The notes: generated by a model not told the origin, from the sequence alone. A stretch of 8,752 nt of DNA from Paracoccaceae bacterium (GCA_003512825.1 DOOI01000219.1:8139-16890); one strand, 5' to 3'. Positions 1 through 6,453 are shown, numbered from the stretch's first letter. Numbers and translations: made by a program.

Positions 1-43
1 CCAGAACCTAAATCTGGTGCGTCTACCATTTCGCCACACCCGC
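1..43 (-). tRNA. tRNA-Leu (anticodon UAG), 5' part only, cut by window edge
   Basis: Read on the minus strand from 43 down to 1, this is the first 43 nt of a tRNA. The acceptor 5' strand is GCGGGTG, followed by T8. The D-arm GGCG...CGCC-type region contains the invariant GGTAGA. The anticodon stem is CCAGA/TCTGG around the 7-nt loop TTTAGGT. The anticodon TAG occupies window positions 8-10 (plus strand cta), so the tRNA reads CUN leucine codons. The variable arm, T-arm and acceptor 3' strand lie beyond the left edge. The 5' end at 43 is set by the acceptor stem pattern; the pairing strand cannot be seen. The identity is clear and only completeness is unknown. Confidence 0.92.
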
Positions 44-106
44 ATGCGCCTGAGCCAGCCCAGACAAAAGCCCGACGCGATCTCACGCGGTATCGAGCTT
101 TTCGAG

Positions 107-135
107 GGGATAGCGGAGGTGTTTGCCTACTGCAA
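107..135 (-). promoter_or_regulatory. Candidate sigma70 promoter for the tRNA-Leu
   Basis: On the minus strand TTGCAG (130-135) and TATCCC (107-112) are exactly 17 bp apart. They would start transcription near position 100 and leave a leader of roughly 55 nt before the tRNA 5' end at 43. The -35 matches the consensus at four positions and the -10 at three. It is the best-spaced pair I found on this side of the tRNA, but the assignment is inference from motif and position only. Confidence 0.3.
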
Positions 136-223
136 GGGTTAGGACGCAGGTGCACGCATTGCGAGCAAGTGTGGCGGCAAATGCGGCACTGGCGTGTGGC
201 GGCGTTTTTGACTTTGCCCGGCG

Positions 224-238
224 CGCCAAAACTTGGCG
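224..238. repeat. Perfect 15-bp palindrome, possible operator
   Basis: CGCCAA (224-229) and TTGGCG (233-238) are exact inverted copies separated by AAC. A TTGACT box, a possible -35 element, sits just upstream at 208-213, but no acceptable -10 follows it at 16-18 bp. The symmetry suits a dimeric DNA-binding protein. No regulator can be named from the sequence. Confidence 0.35.
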
Positions 239-244
239 TGAAAA

Positions 245-283
245 CTTATCCATTCGGATGGTTCGGCAATTCATATGGATAAG
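245..283. repeat. 9-bp inverted repeat CTTATCCAT ... ATGGATAAG
   Basis: CTTATCCAT (245-253) and ATGGATAAG (275-283) are perfect inverted copies around a 21-nt spacer. The spacer holds a small CCAT-TCGG-ATGG stem-loop that shares bases with the left arm. Each arm contains a core like a DnaA box: TTATCCATA on the minus strand differs from TTATCCACA at one base, and TTATCCATT on the plus strand differs at two. The repeat is certain; the role is unknown. Confidence 0.45.
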
Positions 284-315
284 CCTGTATTCCTTGTCGT
301 TTTTCACCATCCGAA
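253..315. repeat. 10-bp inverted repeat competing with the 245-283 repeat
   Basis: TTCGGATGGT (253-262) pairs perfectly with ACCATCCGAA (306-315). Its left arm begins at the last base of the left arm of the 245-283 repeat and lies in that repeat's loop. A transcript crossing the area could therefore hold nested or alternative hairpins, the layout expected of an attenuator or structured small RNA. No promoter or ORF supports a named RNA family. Confidence 0.35.
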
Positions 316-346
316 AGCGCGACCAAACGACTCAGGGGGCTGTGAA

Positions 347-373
347 AGGGTGTTTTTGACGCAAAATCACCCT
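347..373. repeat. 27-nt near-perfect hairpin upstream of the Hint gene
   Basis: AGGGTG (347-352) pairs with CACCCT (368-373). After one T-T mismatch, TTTTG (354-358) pairs with CAAAA (362-366) around the 3-nt loop ACG. That is 11 pairs in a 27-nt palindrome, with a further possible GTG/CAC pairing outside (342-344 with 375-377). No T-run follows on either strand, so it is not a standard terminator. It ends 87 bp before the Hint start codon, where an upstream operator or a leader structure would lie. Confidence 0.4.
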
Positions 374-460
374 GCACATGCCCAAAAAGGGCGCGACATT
401 AACCCAATCTTGCCATAATCTGCTGTAAAAAAAGAGGCAGATCAAAACAGGACTACGCCC

Positions 461-955
461 ATGGAACCGAAAACGGTCGGGCTCAAAGGCTTTAATGCCG
501 CGAGCGACACAAAAAATATCTCTGGACTGGTGGCAGGCTCTGTCATCATGACGCTGGAAGGCGAAATGCCAGTTCAGTTTCTTTCCCCCGGTGATCGCGT
601 CGTGACGCGGGATACTGGCATGGCGACGATCAAAGCGGTGCGCCCACGCAAATTGGTCTGCGATGCGGTCGCGATCATGGCAGGGTCATTGGGCCATACA
701 CGCCCTGACCGCGATGTCGTGGTGCCTGCGGGTCAGAAGATCTTGATCCGTGACTGGCGCGCCGAAGCGCTGTTTGGTCAGAAGCAAGCGATGATTCCCG
801 CCGCTCAGCTGGTTGATGGAGAGTTCCTGACGCTGCATGAGGGTGTGGAGTTGACCATCTACGAGATCGAGTTCGACCGGGCGCATGTGATCTATGCCGA
901 TGGTCTGGAAGTCGCGAGCTATATCGCTGATAGCGCATTCGCTGACGCCGCCTGA
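461..955 (+). CDS. Hint-domain (Hedgehog/intein-type) protein, probably not self-processing
   Basis: The protein has 164 residues and is a nearly bare Hint module of the kind abundant in Rhodobacterales. Residues 22-53 show the Hint entry strand pattern, with the segment MPVQFLSPGDRVVTRDTG resembling the usual PVE-LRPGDRVLTRD. A later block around residues 81-100 (DRDVVVPAGQKILI) matches the usual RRDLLVSPQHRVLL, and AHVIYADGLEVAS (residues 142-154) matches the HHVIFADGAxAES block near the end. The Cys that normally opens the motif CFTPGT is replaced: the sequence reads GLVAGS, with Gly22 at that place. The His of SPQHR is Gln. Autocatalytic cleavage is therefore unlikely, and the module may serve as a binding or structural unit. 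The ATG at 461 has CAGGA 8 nt upstream. There is no signal peptide or membrane segment. The gene stands alone, with its own terminator downstream. Substrate and role are unknown. Confidence 0.8.
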   Translation: MEPKTVGLKGFNAASDTKNISGLVAGSVIMTLEGEMPVQFLSPGDRVVTRDTGMATIKAVRPRKLVCDAVAIMAGSLGHTRPDRDVVVPAGQKILIRDWRAEALFGQKQAMIPAAQLVDGEFLTLHEGVELTIYEIEFDRAHVIYADGLEVASYIADSAFADAA

Positions 956-980
956 TCCGCGCGCGACAGCACGAGAATTC

Positions 981-1017
981 AAACCCCCGGTGGCCATGAG
1001 CTGCCGGGGGTTTTCTT
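981..1017 (+). terminator. Intrinsic terminator after the Hint gene
   Basis: AAACCCCCGG (981-990) pairs perfectly with CCGGGGGTTT (1004-1013). Extra pairs inside (GGC-type, with G-U) leave a short loop, and the T-rich tail TTTTCTTTT (1011-1019) follows. It starts 26 bp after the Hint stop codon. On the minus strand only TTT follows the stem, so it would end nnr transcription weakly at best. Confidence 0.88.
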
Positions 1018-1168
1018 TTGGATCTTGGACAAGAGCGCTGGAAACTCGGCGCAGGGTCTGATGCGCGTGGCTGGCAGATGCCTGTTGCAAGGCGATTTGG
1101 GCCGCGGTGGCGGATTTCTGACGCGCGCCCCCCCCTGCTGGTGATGCAGAAGGCAAAAGCGGTCTGGC
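1018..1168. other. Noncoding tail between nnr and the Hint terminator, with a C8 tract
   Basis: No supported gene is present. The minus-strand frame that runs on from here lacks an ATG with a ribosome-binding site, and its third codon positions do not show the GC preference of the neighbours. A run of eight C (1128-1135) stands out because such homopolymers are prone to slippage, but it lies outside any gene. No T-tailed hairpin on the minus strand marks the end of the nnr transcript. Confidence 0.5.
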
Positions 1169-2671
1169 TCAAACGCCAAGTTGGGCGAGGATTTTGGGCA
1201 AGTGATCTGGAATATCTTCGGCGATGAGGCCCGGCCCAAAGTCGCGGGCGGTTTCCGCGTGGAGCCATGCAGCGGCTTGGGCGGCCTCGAAAGGAAGCAT
1301 GCCGCGTGCCATAAGACCTGCAGCAAAGCCAGCGAGCACGTCGCCTGCGCCAGCTGTGGCCAACCAAGGGGCAGCGCGCGCATAGGCGCTGGCGTGCAGG
1401 GCGGCGCGGCCATCGGCTGTGGCGATGACTGTATCGGAGCCTTTGAAGAGCACGGTGGATTGGGCACGGCGGGCGGCGGCGCGCGTGATATCGATTTTGG
1501 ACGTGTCGGGTTGGGTCAACGCCGAGGCCAGATCGGGAAAGAGCCGGGAAAACTCGCCGTGATGCGGCGTGAGCAGGCAGTTGGGGTGCAATTGGGCAAA
1601 AAGGGCGGGATCAGTCAGCAAGGTCAGCGCGTCGGCATCGATCACAAGGGGGCGACGGCTGGCGAGGGCCGCAGCGAGCAGATCGGATTCGCGCGCTCCC
1701 AGTCCAAAGCCGGGGCCAATACAGAGCGCCGTGAAGCGGGGATCGGCGAGGGTTTGGGTCAGGGCCTCGGCATTGGCGATGCGGGTCAGCATGATGGCGG
1801 TGATTTGGGAGGCGGCTTCTTGTTGGGCCGACGGCGGGACGCCGAGGGTGACAAGGCCTGCGCCAATGCGAAGGGCACCGCGCGCGGCAAGGCGGGCTGC
1901 TCCGGTGCGCCCTGCCCCGCCAGACAGGACGAGGGCATGACCATAGGTGAATTTATGGCCGTCGCCTAACTTTGCGAGGCCAGAGAAAGGCGGTGACACG
2001 TGGGTCAGGGCCGACCCTGTCGCGGGAAGGCCAATATCCATGACACGCAGTTTGCCGCAGAGGCTTGGGCCAGCGGCAAGATAATGACCCGGTTTGGCGC
2101 AATGGAAGGTGACGGTCAGGTGAGCCGGGAGGGGGATGCCGGGCGGGGTCGCGTTGATGAGGCGCCCTGTGTCGGCGTTCAGGCCAGAGGGAATATCGAG
2201 GGCAAGGCGACGCGTTTTCGGGGCATTATGGGCACCGAGCGCGGCGGCGGCTGTATCATCAAGCGCGCGATTGAGGCCGATGCCGAAGAGGGCGTCAATC
2301 ACGAGATCGGGGGTCGGGGCAACAGACGCGCCAAGGCGATCAATCGGGCCGAGCGCTTGCCACAGCCGCGCGTTATGGGCCGCCTCTGTGGGCAGGCTGG
2401 AGATATCTGGCGCATGGAGATGCACCGTCACGGGCCAGCCACGTTGGTGCAAAAGACGCGCCACAACGAATCCGTCACCCCCATTATTGCCGGGACCGCA
2501 GAGCACAAGGGTGTGTGGGGGCGTTCGGGTAAACTCTGGCCATTCGGCAAGCAAGGCCATGACAACGGCCTCCCCTGCCCGCTCCATCAAGACACGCGCA
2601 GGAATTGCACCCGACTCGATAGCGTCGGTTTCTGCGTCTCGCATGGCCTGCGCGGTCAGAATTTCGGGCAT
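1169..2671 (-). CDS. nnr: Bifunctional NAD(P)HX epimerase / ADP-dependent NAD(P)HX dehydratase
   Basis: This 500-residue enzyme repairs hydrated NADH and NADPH (NAD(P)HX), which form by enzyme error or heat. The N-terminal YjeF_N domain (about 1-215) interconverts the R and S epimers. The C-terminal ribokinase-like carbohydrate kinase domain (about 225-500) dehydrates S-NAD(P)HX at the cost of ADP. Visible motifs are GPGNNGGDG at 59-67, DALFG at 126-130 and DIPSG at 159-163 in the epimerase half. In the dehydratase half they are LTPHHGEF at 367-374, KGSDTVI at 410-416 and GAGDVLAG at 441-448. Length and domain order match the usual fused bacterial form (Nnr/YjeF). The ATG at 2671 is preceded by AGAGGA at a suitable distance. 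The gene is divergent from glnB, an arrangement common in alphaproteobacteria, and convergent with the Hint gene. About 150 bp beyond its stop, up to the terminator at 981-1017, hold no clear gene. Confidence 0.95.
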   Translation of the reverse strand: MPEILTAQAMRDAETDAIESGAIPARVLMERAGEAVVMALLAEWPEFTRTPPHTLVLCGPGNNGGDGFVVARLLHQRGWPVTVHLHAPDISSLPTEAAHNARLWQALGPIDRLGASVAPTPDLVIDALFGIGLNRALDDTAAAALGAHNAPKTRRLALDIPSGLNADTGRLINATPPGIPLPAHLTVTFHCAKPGHYLAAGPSLCGKLRVMDIGLPATGSALTHVSPPFSGLAKLGDGHKFTYGHALVLSGGAGRTGAARLAARGALRIGAGLVTLGVPPSAQQEAASQITAIMLTRIANAEALTQTLADPRFTALCIGPGFGLGARESDLLAAALASRRPLVIDADALTLLTDPALFAQLHPNCLLTPHHGEFSRLFPDLASALTQPDTSKIDITRAAARRAQSTVLFKGSDTVIATADGRAALHASAYARAAPWLATAGAGDVLAGFAAGLMARGMLPFEAAQAAAWLHAETARDFGPGLIAEDIPDHLPKILAQLGV

Positions 2672-3201
<530 letters not shown>

Positions 3202-3233
3202 GATCCCCATTCCAGCCTGAGAGGACCAAGAGA

Positions 3234-4640
3234 ATGAAGGCAAAAGACGTCGTCAAGCTGATCAAGGACGAGGATGTCGAATATGTCGATATCCGTTTCA
3301 CCGATCCGCGCGGCAAGCTGCAGCACGTAACTGTTGTGGCGGATCTCGTGGATGAAGACTTCATCGAAGAAGGCTTCATGTTCGACGGTTCGTCCATCGC
3401 GGGCTGGAAGTCGATCGAAGCGTCGGACATGAAACTGATGCCCGATCCGTCATCGGCTTACCTTGACCCCTTCTATGCAGAGAAGACCATCGCAATTCAT
3501 TGCGACGTGGTCGAGCCGGACACGGGCGAAGCCTATGACCGTTGCCCACGCCAGATCGCAAAGAAGGCAGAAGCCTATCTCAAAGCATCGGGAATCGGTG
3601 ATGTGGCCTATTTTGGCCCCGAAGCAGAATTCTTCCTGTTTGATGATGTGCGCTATTCGGTTGCCCCGAACAAAGTGTCGTATTCCATCGATGCCGAGCA
3701 CGCCGCTTGGAACACCGATGCGGATATCGAGCACGGCAACGTCGGTCACCGTCCCGCGCACAAGGGCGGCTACTTCCCGGTGAACCCGATGGACGAAGCG
3801 CAGGACATCCGTTCTGAAATGCTGTCGACCATGAAGGCCATCGGCATGAAGGTGGACAAGCACCACCACGAAGTGGCGACCTGCCAGCACGAACTGGGCA
3901 TGATTTTCGGTGGGCTCTGTGAGCAGGCCGACAACATCCAGAAGTACAAGTATGTGATCCACAACGTGGCACATGCCTATGGCAAGACCGTAACGTTCAT
4001 GCCCAAGCCAATGGCAGGCGACAACGGGTCGGGCATGCATGTGAACATGTCGATCTGGAAAGACGGCAAGCCGCTTTTTGCTGGCGATAAATACGCGGAT
4101 CTGAGCCAAGAAGCGCTGTATTTCATCGGCGGTATCTTGAAGCACGCGAAAGCCTTGAACGCGCTGACCAACCCCTCGACCAACTCCTACAAGCGTTTGG
4201 TTCCGGGTTATGAAGCGCCCGTTCTGCGGGCCTTCTCGGCACGCAACCGCTCTGGCTGCGTTCGTATTCCATGGACAGAAAGCCCCAAGGCAAAGCGTGT
4301 GGAAGCACGTTTCCCCGATCCCGCAGCGAACCCCTATCTGTGCTTCGCAGCGCTCTTGATGGCTGGCCTTGACGGCATCAAGAACAAGATCGATCCGGGC
4401 GAAGCCATGGACAAGAACCTCTATGACCTGCCCGCAGAAGAACTGGCCGGAATCCCGACCGTTTGTGGTTCGCTGCGCGAAGCGCTCGACGAGCTGCAAA
4501 AGGACATGGACTTCCTGCTCGCAGGCGACGTGTTCACCAAGGATCAGCTGATGTCCTACATCGATCTGAAGGCCGAAGAGAACCAAGCCTACGAAATGTG
4601 CCCGCACCCGATCGAGTACAAGTTCTACTACTCCTGCTAA
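3234..4640 (+). CDS. glnA: Glutamine synthetase, type I (GSI-beta)
   Basis: This complete 468-residue enzyme makes glutamine from glutamate, ammonium and ATP as a cytoplasmic dodecamer, the entry step of ammonium assimilation. The beta-Grasp N-domain contains [10 protein letters not shown] (49-58). Active-site residues at or next to the enterobacterial positions are Glu130, Glu132, Glu213, Glu220, His269 (GMHVNMS), Arg321, Glu327, Arg339, Arg344, Glu357 and Arg359. KNLYDLP places the adenylylation target at Tyr397, so activity is expected to be tuned by GlnE under GlnB control. The ATG at 3234 is preceded by GAGGA 8 nt upstream. It follows glnB by 32 bp without a terminator and ends at a strong one, so the two form one operon. 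Codon use is more biased to C-ending codons than in dddP or the transglycosylase gene, as expected for high expression. Confidence 0.99.
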   Translation: MKAKDVVKLIKDEDVEYVDIRFTDPRGKLQHVTVVADLVDEDFIEEGFMFDGSSIAGWKSIEASDMKLMPDPSSAYLDPFYAEKTIAIHCDVVEPDTGEAYDRCPRQIAKKAEAYLKASGIGDVAYFGPEAEFFLFDDVRYSVAPNKVSYSIDAEHAAWNTDADIEHGNVGHRPAHKGGYFPVNPMDEAQDIRSEMLSTMKAIGMKVDKHHHEVATCQHELGMIFGGLCEQADNIQKYKYVIHNVAHAYGKTVTFMPKPMAGDNGSGMHVNMSIWKDGKPLFAGDKYADLSQEALYFIGGILKHAKALNALTNPSTNSYKRLVPGYEAPVLRAFSARNRSGCVRIPWTESPKAKRVEARFPDPAANPYLCFAALLMAGLDGIKNKIDPGEAMDKNLYDLPAEELAGIPTVCGSLREALDELQKDMDFLLAGDVFTKDQLMSYIDLKAEENQAYEMCPHPIEYKFYYSC

Positions 4641-4658
4641 GTGTAGGGAAATATTTGG

Positions 4659-4687
4659 AAAAGGGCGCCTGCTGGGGCGCCCTTTTT
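4659..4687 (+). terminator. Intrinsic terminator of the glnBA operon
   Basis: AAGGGCGCC (4661-4669) pairs perfectly with GGCGCCCTT (4676-4684) around the 6-nt loop TGCTGG. Two more A-T pairs extend the base, and the stem runs into the T-tract at 4683-4687. It lies about 20 bp after the glnA stop codon. Confidence 0.93.
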
Positions 4688-4741
4688 GCATTTTGGGCAC
4701 GTCAACTGCGGGTTTGCCTATGGGCGTGGATGTCTCGGGCT

Positions 4742-4771
4742 TTGACATCAGCTTTTGTGACGCGCCATACT
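4742..4771 (+). promoter_or_regulatory. Sigma70 promoter of the lytic transglycosylase gene
   Basis: A perfect -35 box TTGACA (4742-4747) is followed after 18 bp by CATACT (4766-4771), four of six matches to TATAAT. Transcription should start near 4777-4779 and give a leader of about 25 nt before the ATG at 4803. It is the clearest promoter in the window. Its -10 element and start point overlap the inverted repeat at 4770-4796. Confidence 0.7.
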
Positions 4772-4796
4772 CCGTTTGGGTAGTTTTCAAACGGAG
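4770..4796 (+). promoter_or_regulatory. Inverted repeat over promoter start point and ribosome-binding site
   Basis: CTCCGTTTG (4770-4778) and CAAACGGAG (4788-4796) are exact 9-bp inverted copies around the 9-nt spacer GGTAGTTTT. The right arm includes most of the Shine-Dalgarno sequence GGAGGGG (4793-4799) of the transglycosylase gene. The left arm overlaps the -10 box and the expected start point. It can be read as a repressor operator, or as an RNA hairpin that hides the SD in any transcript starting upstream, for example read-through from glnA. Transcripts from the promoter at 4742-4771 would lack most of the left arm and stay open. Confidence 0.5.
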
Positions 4797-4802
4797 GGGT
4801 CG

Positions 4803-5609
4803 ATGACCCGAATTTCAGGACGGTATTTCATTCTTGCAGGGATTTTGGCGATTTTATCGGGTCCGGCGCAGGCGCTGACCTGTTCCAACACGGGTGCAGG
4901 GTATGACGCGTGGAAGAAGGAATTCGCAGCCTATGCCAAAACGCAGGGCATTGGCGCACGTGGATTGGAGGCGCTGGCCGGGACGCGCTACAGTCAAGAG
5001 ACCATCAACGCGGATCGTGGACAGAAAAGTTTCAAATACAGCCTAGAGAAGTTCATGAAGGTGCGCGGTGCTGATGCGATTGTCGCGATGGGGCGCAAGC
5101 GCAAGGCACAGAATGCGGGGTTTTATGCCAATCTAGAGGCTGCCTATGGCGTTCCGGTAGGTGTTTTGGTGGCTATTCACGGAATGGAGACGGGATTTGG
5201 GTCGGGTATGGGCAATACGCCTGTGGTATCGGCCATTGTGACGCTGACCTTTGATTGTCGCCGCTCGGAGTTTTTCCGCCCCCATGCGATTGGCGCTTTG
5301 GCCTTGGTGGATCAAGGGTCGATCACGCCAGCAACCAAAGGGGCGAAGCATGGTGAGTTGGGGCATACGCAATTCTTGCCGGGCAATGCGCGTCTTTATG
5401 GTGTGGATGGCAATGGCGACGGGCGCGTTGATTTTTACAATTTTGCCGATGCGATGACGTCGACGGCGAATTATTTGCGCGCCAAGGGCTGGCGGCCAGG
5501 TGCGGGCTATCAACAGGGAGAGCCGAATTACCCTGTCTTGAAGGAATGGAACGCCGCGACTGTCTATCAGCAATCGCTTGCGATTATGGGAGCGCAGATC
5601 GATCGTTAA
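4803..5609 (+). CDS. Periplasmic lytic murein transglycosylase, SLT_2 / MltB-like
   Basis: The 268-residue product cleaves the MurNAc-GlcNAc bond of peptidoglycan with formation of 1,6-anhydroMurNAc. A Sec signal peptide is visible: MTRISGR, a hydrophobic stretch, then PAQA with likely cleavage after Ala24. No lipobox is present, so the enzyme should be soluble, unlike E. coli MltB. The catalytic Glu129 lies in HGMETGFGS. Other family blocks are GHTQFLPGNARLYGVD (187-202) and the Asp-rich DGNGDGRVD (202-210), which resembles the calcium site of MltB. The C-terminal peptidoglycan-binding domain found in many homologues is absent. The mature protein has just two cysteines, Cys27 and Cys152, which could form a disulfide. 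The ATG at 4803 has GGAGG at 5 nt; an upstream in-frame TTG at 4776 has no ribosome-binding site and would lie at or before the transcript start. The gene appears to be its own unit after the glnA terminator. Confidence 0.9.
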   Translation: MTRISGRYFILAGILAILSGPAQALTCSNTGAGYDAWKKEFAAYAKTQGIGARGLEALAGTRYSQETINADRGQKSFKYSLEKFMKVRGADAIVAMGRKRKAQNAGFYANLEAAYGVPVGVLVAIHGMETGFGSGMGNTPVVSAIVTLTFDCRRSEFFRPHAIGALALVDQGSITPATKGAKHGELGHTQFLPGNARLYGVDGNGDGRVDFYNFADAMTSTANYLRAKGWRPGAGYQQGEPNYPVLKEWNAATVYQQSLAIMGAQIDR

Positions 5610-5621
5610 TCTGCCTCTCCC
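5588..5621. repeat. Hairpin spanning two overlapping convergent stop codons
   Basis: GGGAG (5588-5592) pairs with CTCCC (5617-5621). After a small internal loop, GCAGAT (5594-5599) pairs with ATCTGC (5609-5614). The 9-nt loop 5600-5608 holds most of the TTAA (5606-5609) in which the plus-strand TAA of the transglycosylase gene and the minus-strand TAA of the DUF3445 gene overlap. No T-run follows on either strand. It may act as a two-way transcript end or a 3' stabilising structure for both mRNAs. Confidence 0.45.
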
Positions 5622-6328
5622 AAGCTCACGACATAGGTGTGGATCGAAAAGACCACCGCGCGGGTCTTGGGCAGGCGCACGAGGCTTTGGCGCTCCGAGC
5701 GGAAAAACCGCGGATTGGTCGGGCGGGCGCGGCGATCCGATTCACTGCGCGGCTGGTGCAGTTCGGGATCTGCATAGCGTAACCCGTTCCAGCGCCAGAG
5801 CGGGCGGTCGGGCTGGATCCCATCAAAGAGGCGTTGGACGCGCGCGCCAATGTTTGCATCATAGCTTGGCACGGGAATGTGGATGCCCAAGAGGGCGCGG
5901 CCAAATTTTTCCGCCAGCATCCAAGACGCAGGGAAGCAAAGAACTGCGGCTGTAAGCACGTGTTCGTCGCCCTGTTTTTCAAGGATGCAGAGATCTTCTT
6001 GCACGAGATGGCCCAGAGTGTGGAGCGGGTCGTTTGCATCGATGGCGACCGAGATGCCATCGGGGCGGCGGATGGTGTTCGCGCTGCGGATATACCGGGG
6101 ATCAAGTGTGGCAAGGACCAGATCAAGGAGTTCTTGGGCGGCGGGCAACGCAGCGGGCTGCATCGCCAGAACAGCATGGCGCTGATTGGTCAGCAGGTCA
6201 GAGCGGCGCGCCATTTGGCCTGAAAAGGCGTCGTCGATGATGAGCCAGTCGGCCATGCTCATCGGCTGGATGCCCGGCAAGCGCGGCTCGTGGGAGGTGT
6301 CATAGGGAATGGAGTGCTGCAAGATCAT
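5606..6328 (-). CDS. DUF3445 / haem-dependent oxidative N-demethylase alpha-like protein
   Basis: The 240-residue protein belongs to the DUF3445 family (HODM alpha-subunit-like, PF11927), to which DmmA, the haem subunit of bacterial dimethylamine monooxygenase, also belongs. Family signatures are LPGIQPM (17-23), RRPDGISV (87-94), LGHLVQEDLCILEK (105-118), LCFPASWMLAEKFG (130-143), IHIPVPSYD (149-157), RVQRLFDGI (163-171), LWRWNGL (177-183) and RSERQSLVRLP (210-220). Near the end comes VVFSIHTYV. These proteins bind haem b in a PAS-like fold and, where studied, oxidatively remove methyl groups from amines with electrons from a partner flavoprotein; no partner gene is seen here. The substrate of this form is not known. 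The start at 6328 has only a weak ribosome-binding site, but the residues after it match the family N-terminus. Its stop overlaps the transglycosylase stop by 4 bp, and its start faces dddP across 125 bp. Confidence 0.85.
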   Translation of the reverse strand: MILQHSIPYDTSHEPRLPGIQPMSMADWLIIDDAFSGQMARRSDLLTNQRHAVLAMQPAALPAAQELLDLVLATLDPRYIRSANTIRRPDGISVAIDANDPLHTLGHLVQEDLCILEKQGDEHVLTAAVLCFPASWMLAEKFGRALLGIHIPVPSYDANIGARVQRLFDGIQPDRPLWRWNGLRYADPELHQPRSESDRRARPTNPRFFRSERQSLVRLPKTRAVVFSIHTYVVSLGEAD

Positions 6329-6342
6329 CGCGCGAGCCTAGC

Positions 6343-6359
6343 CTTGGCCAATGGCCAAG
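6343..6359. promoter_or_regulatory. Perfect 17-bp palindrome between the DUF3445 gene and dddP
   Basis: CTTGGCCAATGGCCAAG has 8-bp arms around a single central A, with no mismatch. It lies 14 bp upstream of the DUF3445 start codon and 94 bp upstream of dddP. This is where a regulator of either or both divergent genes would bind. A TTGACC box (6378-6383) could be a -35 for dddP but lacks a convincing -10. No regulator gene lies in the window, so the binding protein cannot be named. Confidence 0.5.
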
Positions 6360-6453
6360 AAAAGCCCCGGCGCAATTTGACCGTTTTCATGTCGCGTTTC
6401 TGCATGCGAAAGGCAGTCGACTACGGGACGCTCTGTCAAAACGGGAGAGTAGC

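Larger units (their letters stand above)
44..460. other. Gene-free interval rich in inverted repeats
   Basis: No credible protein gene lies here. The reading frames on both strands are short, lack a Shine-Dalgarno sequence and resemble no family I know. The left part should hold the tRNA-Leu promoter (minus) and the right part the Hint-gene promoter (plus). Between them are several palindromes listed separately: 224-238, 245-283, 253-315 and 347-373, plus a small GCCC-A5-GGGC hairpin at 380-392. A 10-bp direct repeat GTGTGGCGGC occurs at 169-178 and 194-203. The amount of pairing potential in 224-392 is more than expected for a plain spacer and could mean an operator cluster or a small structured RNA. 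Confidence 0.6.

Noticed and set aside
1..43. tRNA gene as an integration site for a mobile element
   Set aside because: Integrases normally use the 3' end of tRNA genes, which lies outside the window; the side seen here is the 5' end, and no integrase or direct repeat of the tRNA is present.
83..310. A 75-codon minus-strand frame starting at ATG 310
   Set aside because: No Shine-Dalgarno precedes it, its end runs through the likely tRNA promoter, and the protein resembles nothing known.
123..359. A 78-codon plus-strand frame starting at TTG
   Set aside because: Weak start codon, no ribosome-binding site, and it crosses several palindromes; unlikely to be a gene.
686..1156. Minus-strand frame after the nnr stop, as a possible small gene or nnr extension
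   Set aside because: It starts at TTG without a ribosome-binding site, runs opposite the Hint gene through its terminator, and has no GC-rich third positions.
1181..1969. Long plus-strand frame opposite nnr
   Set aside because: A glycine-rich low-complexity translation caused by the codon bias of nnr on the other strand.
4696..4709. GG-N10-GC core resembling a sigma54 promoter downstream of glnA
   Set aside because: Only the minimal core fits, the flanking bases are poor, and a much better sigma70 promoter lies at 4742-4771.
3450..4790. A 446-codon open frame antisense to glnA
   Set aside because: It mirrors the codon pattern of glnA, has no family resemblance and no fitting ribosome-binding site. 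Strong third-position bias in glnA explains the lack of stops.
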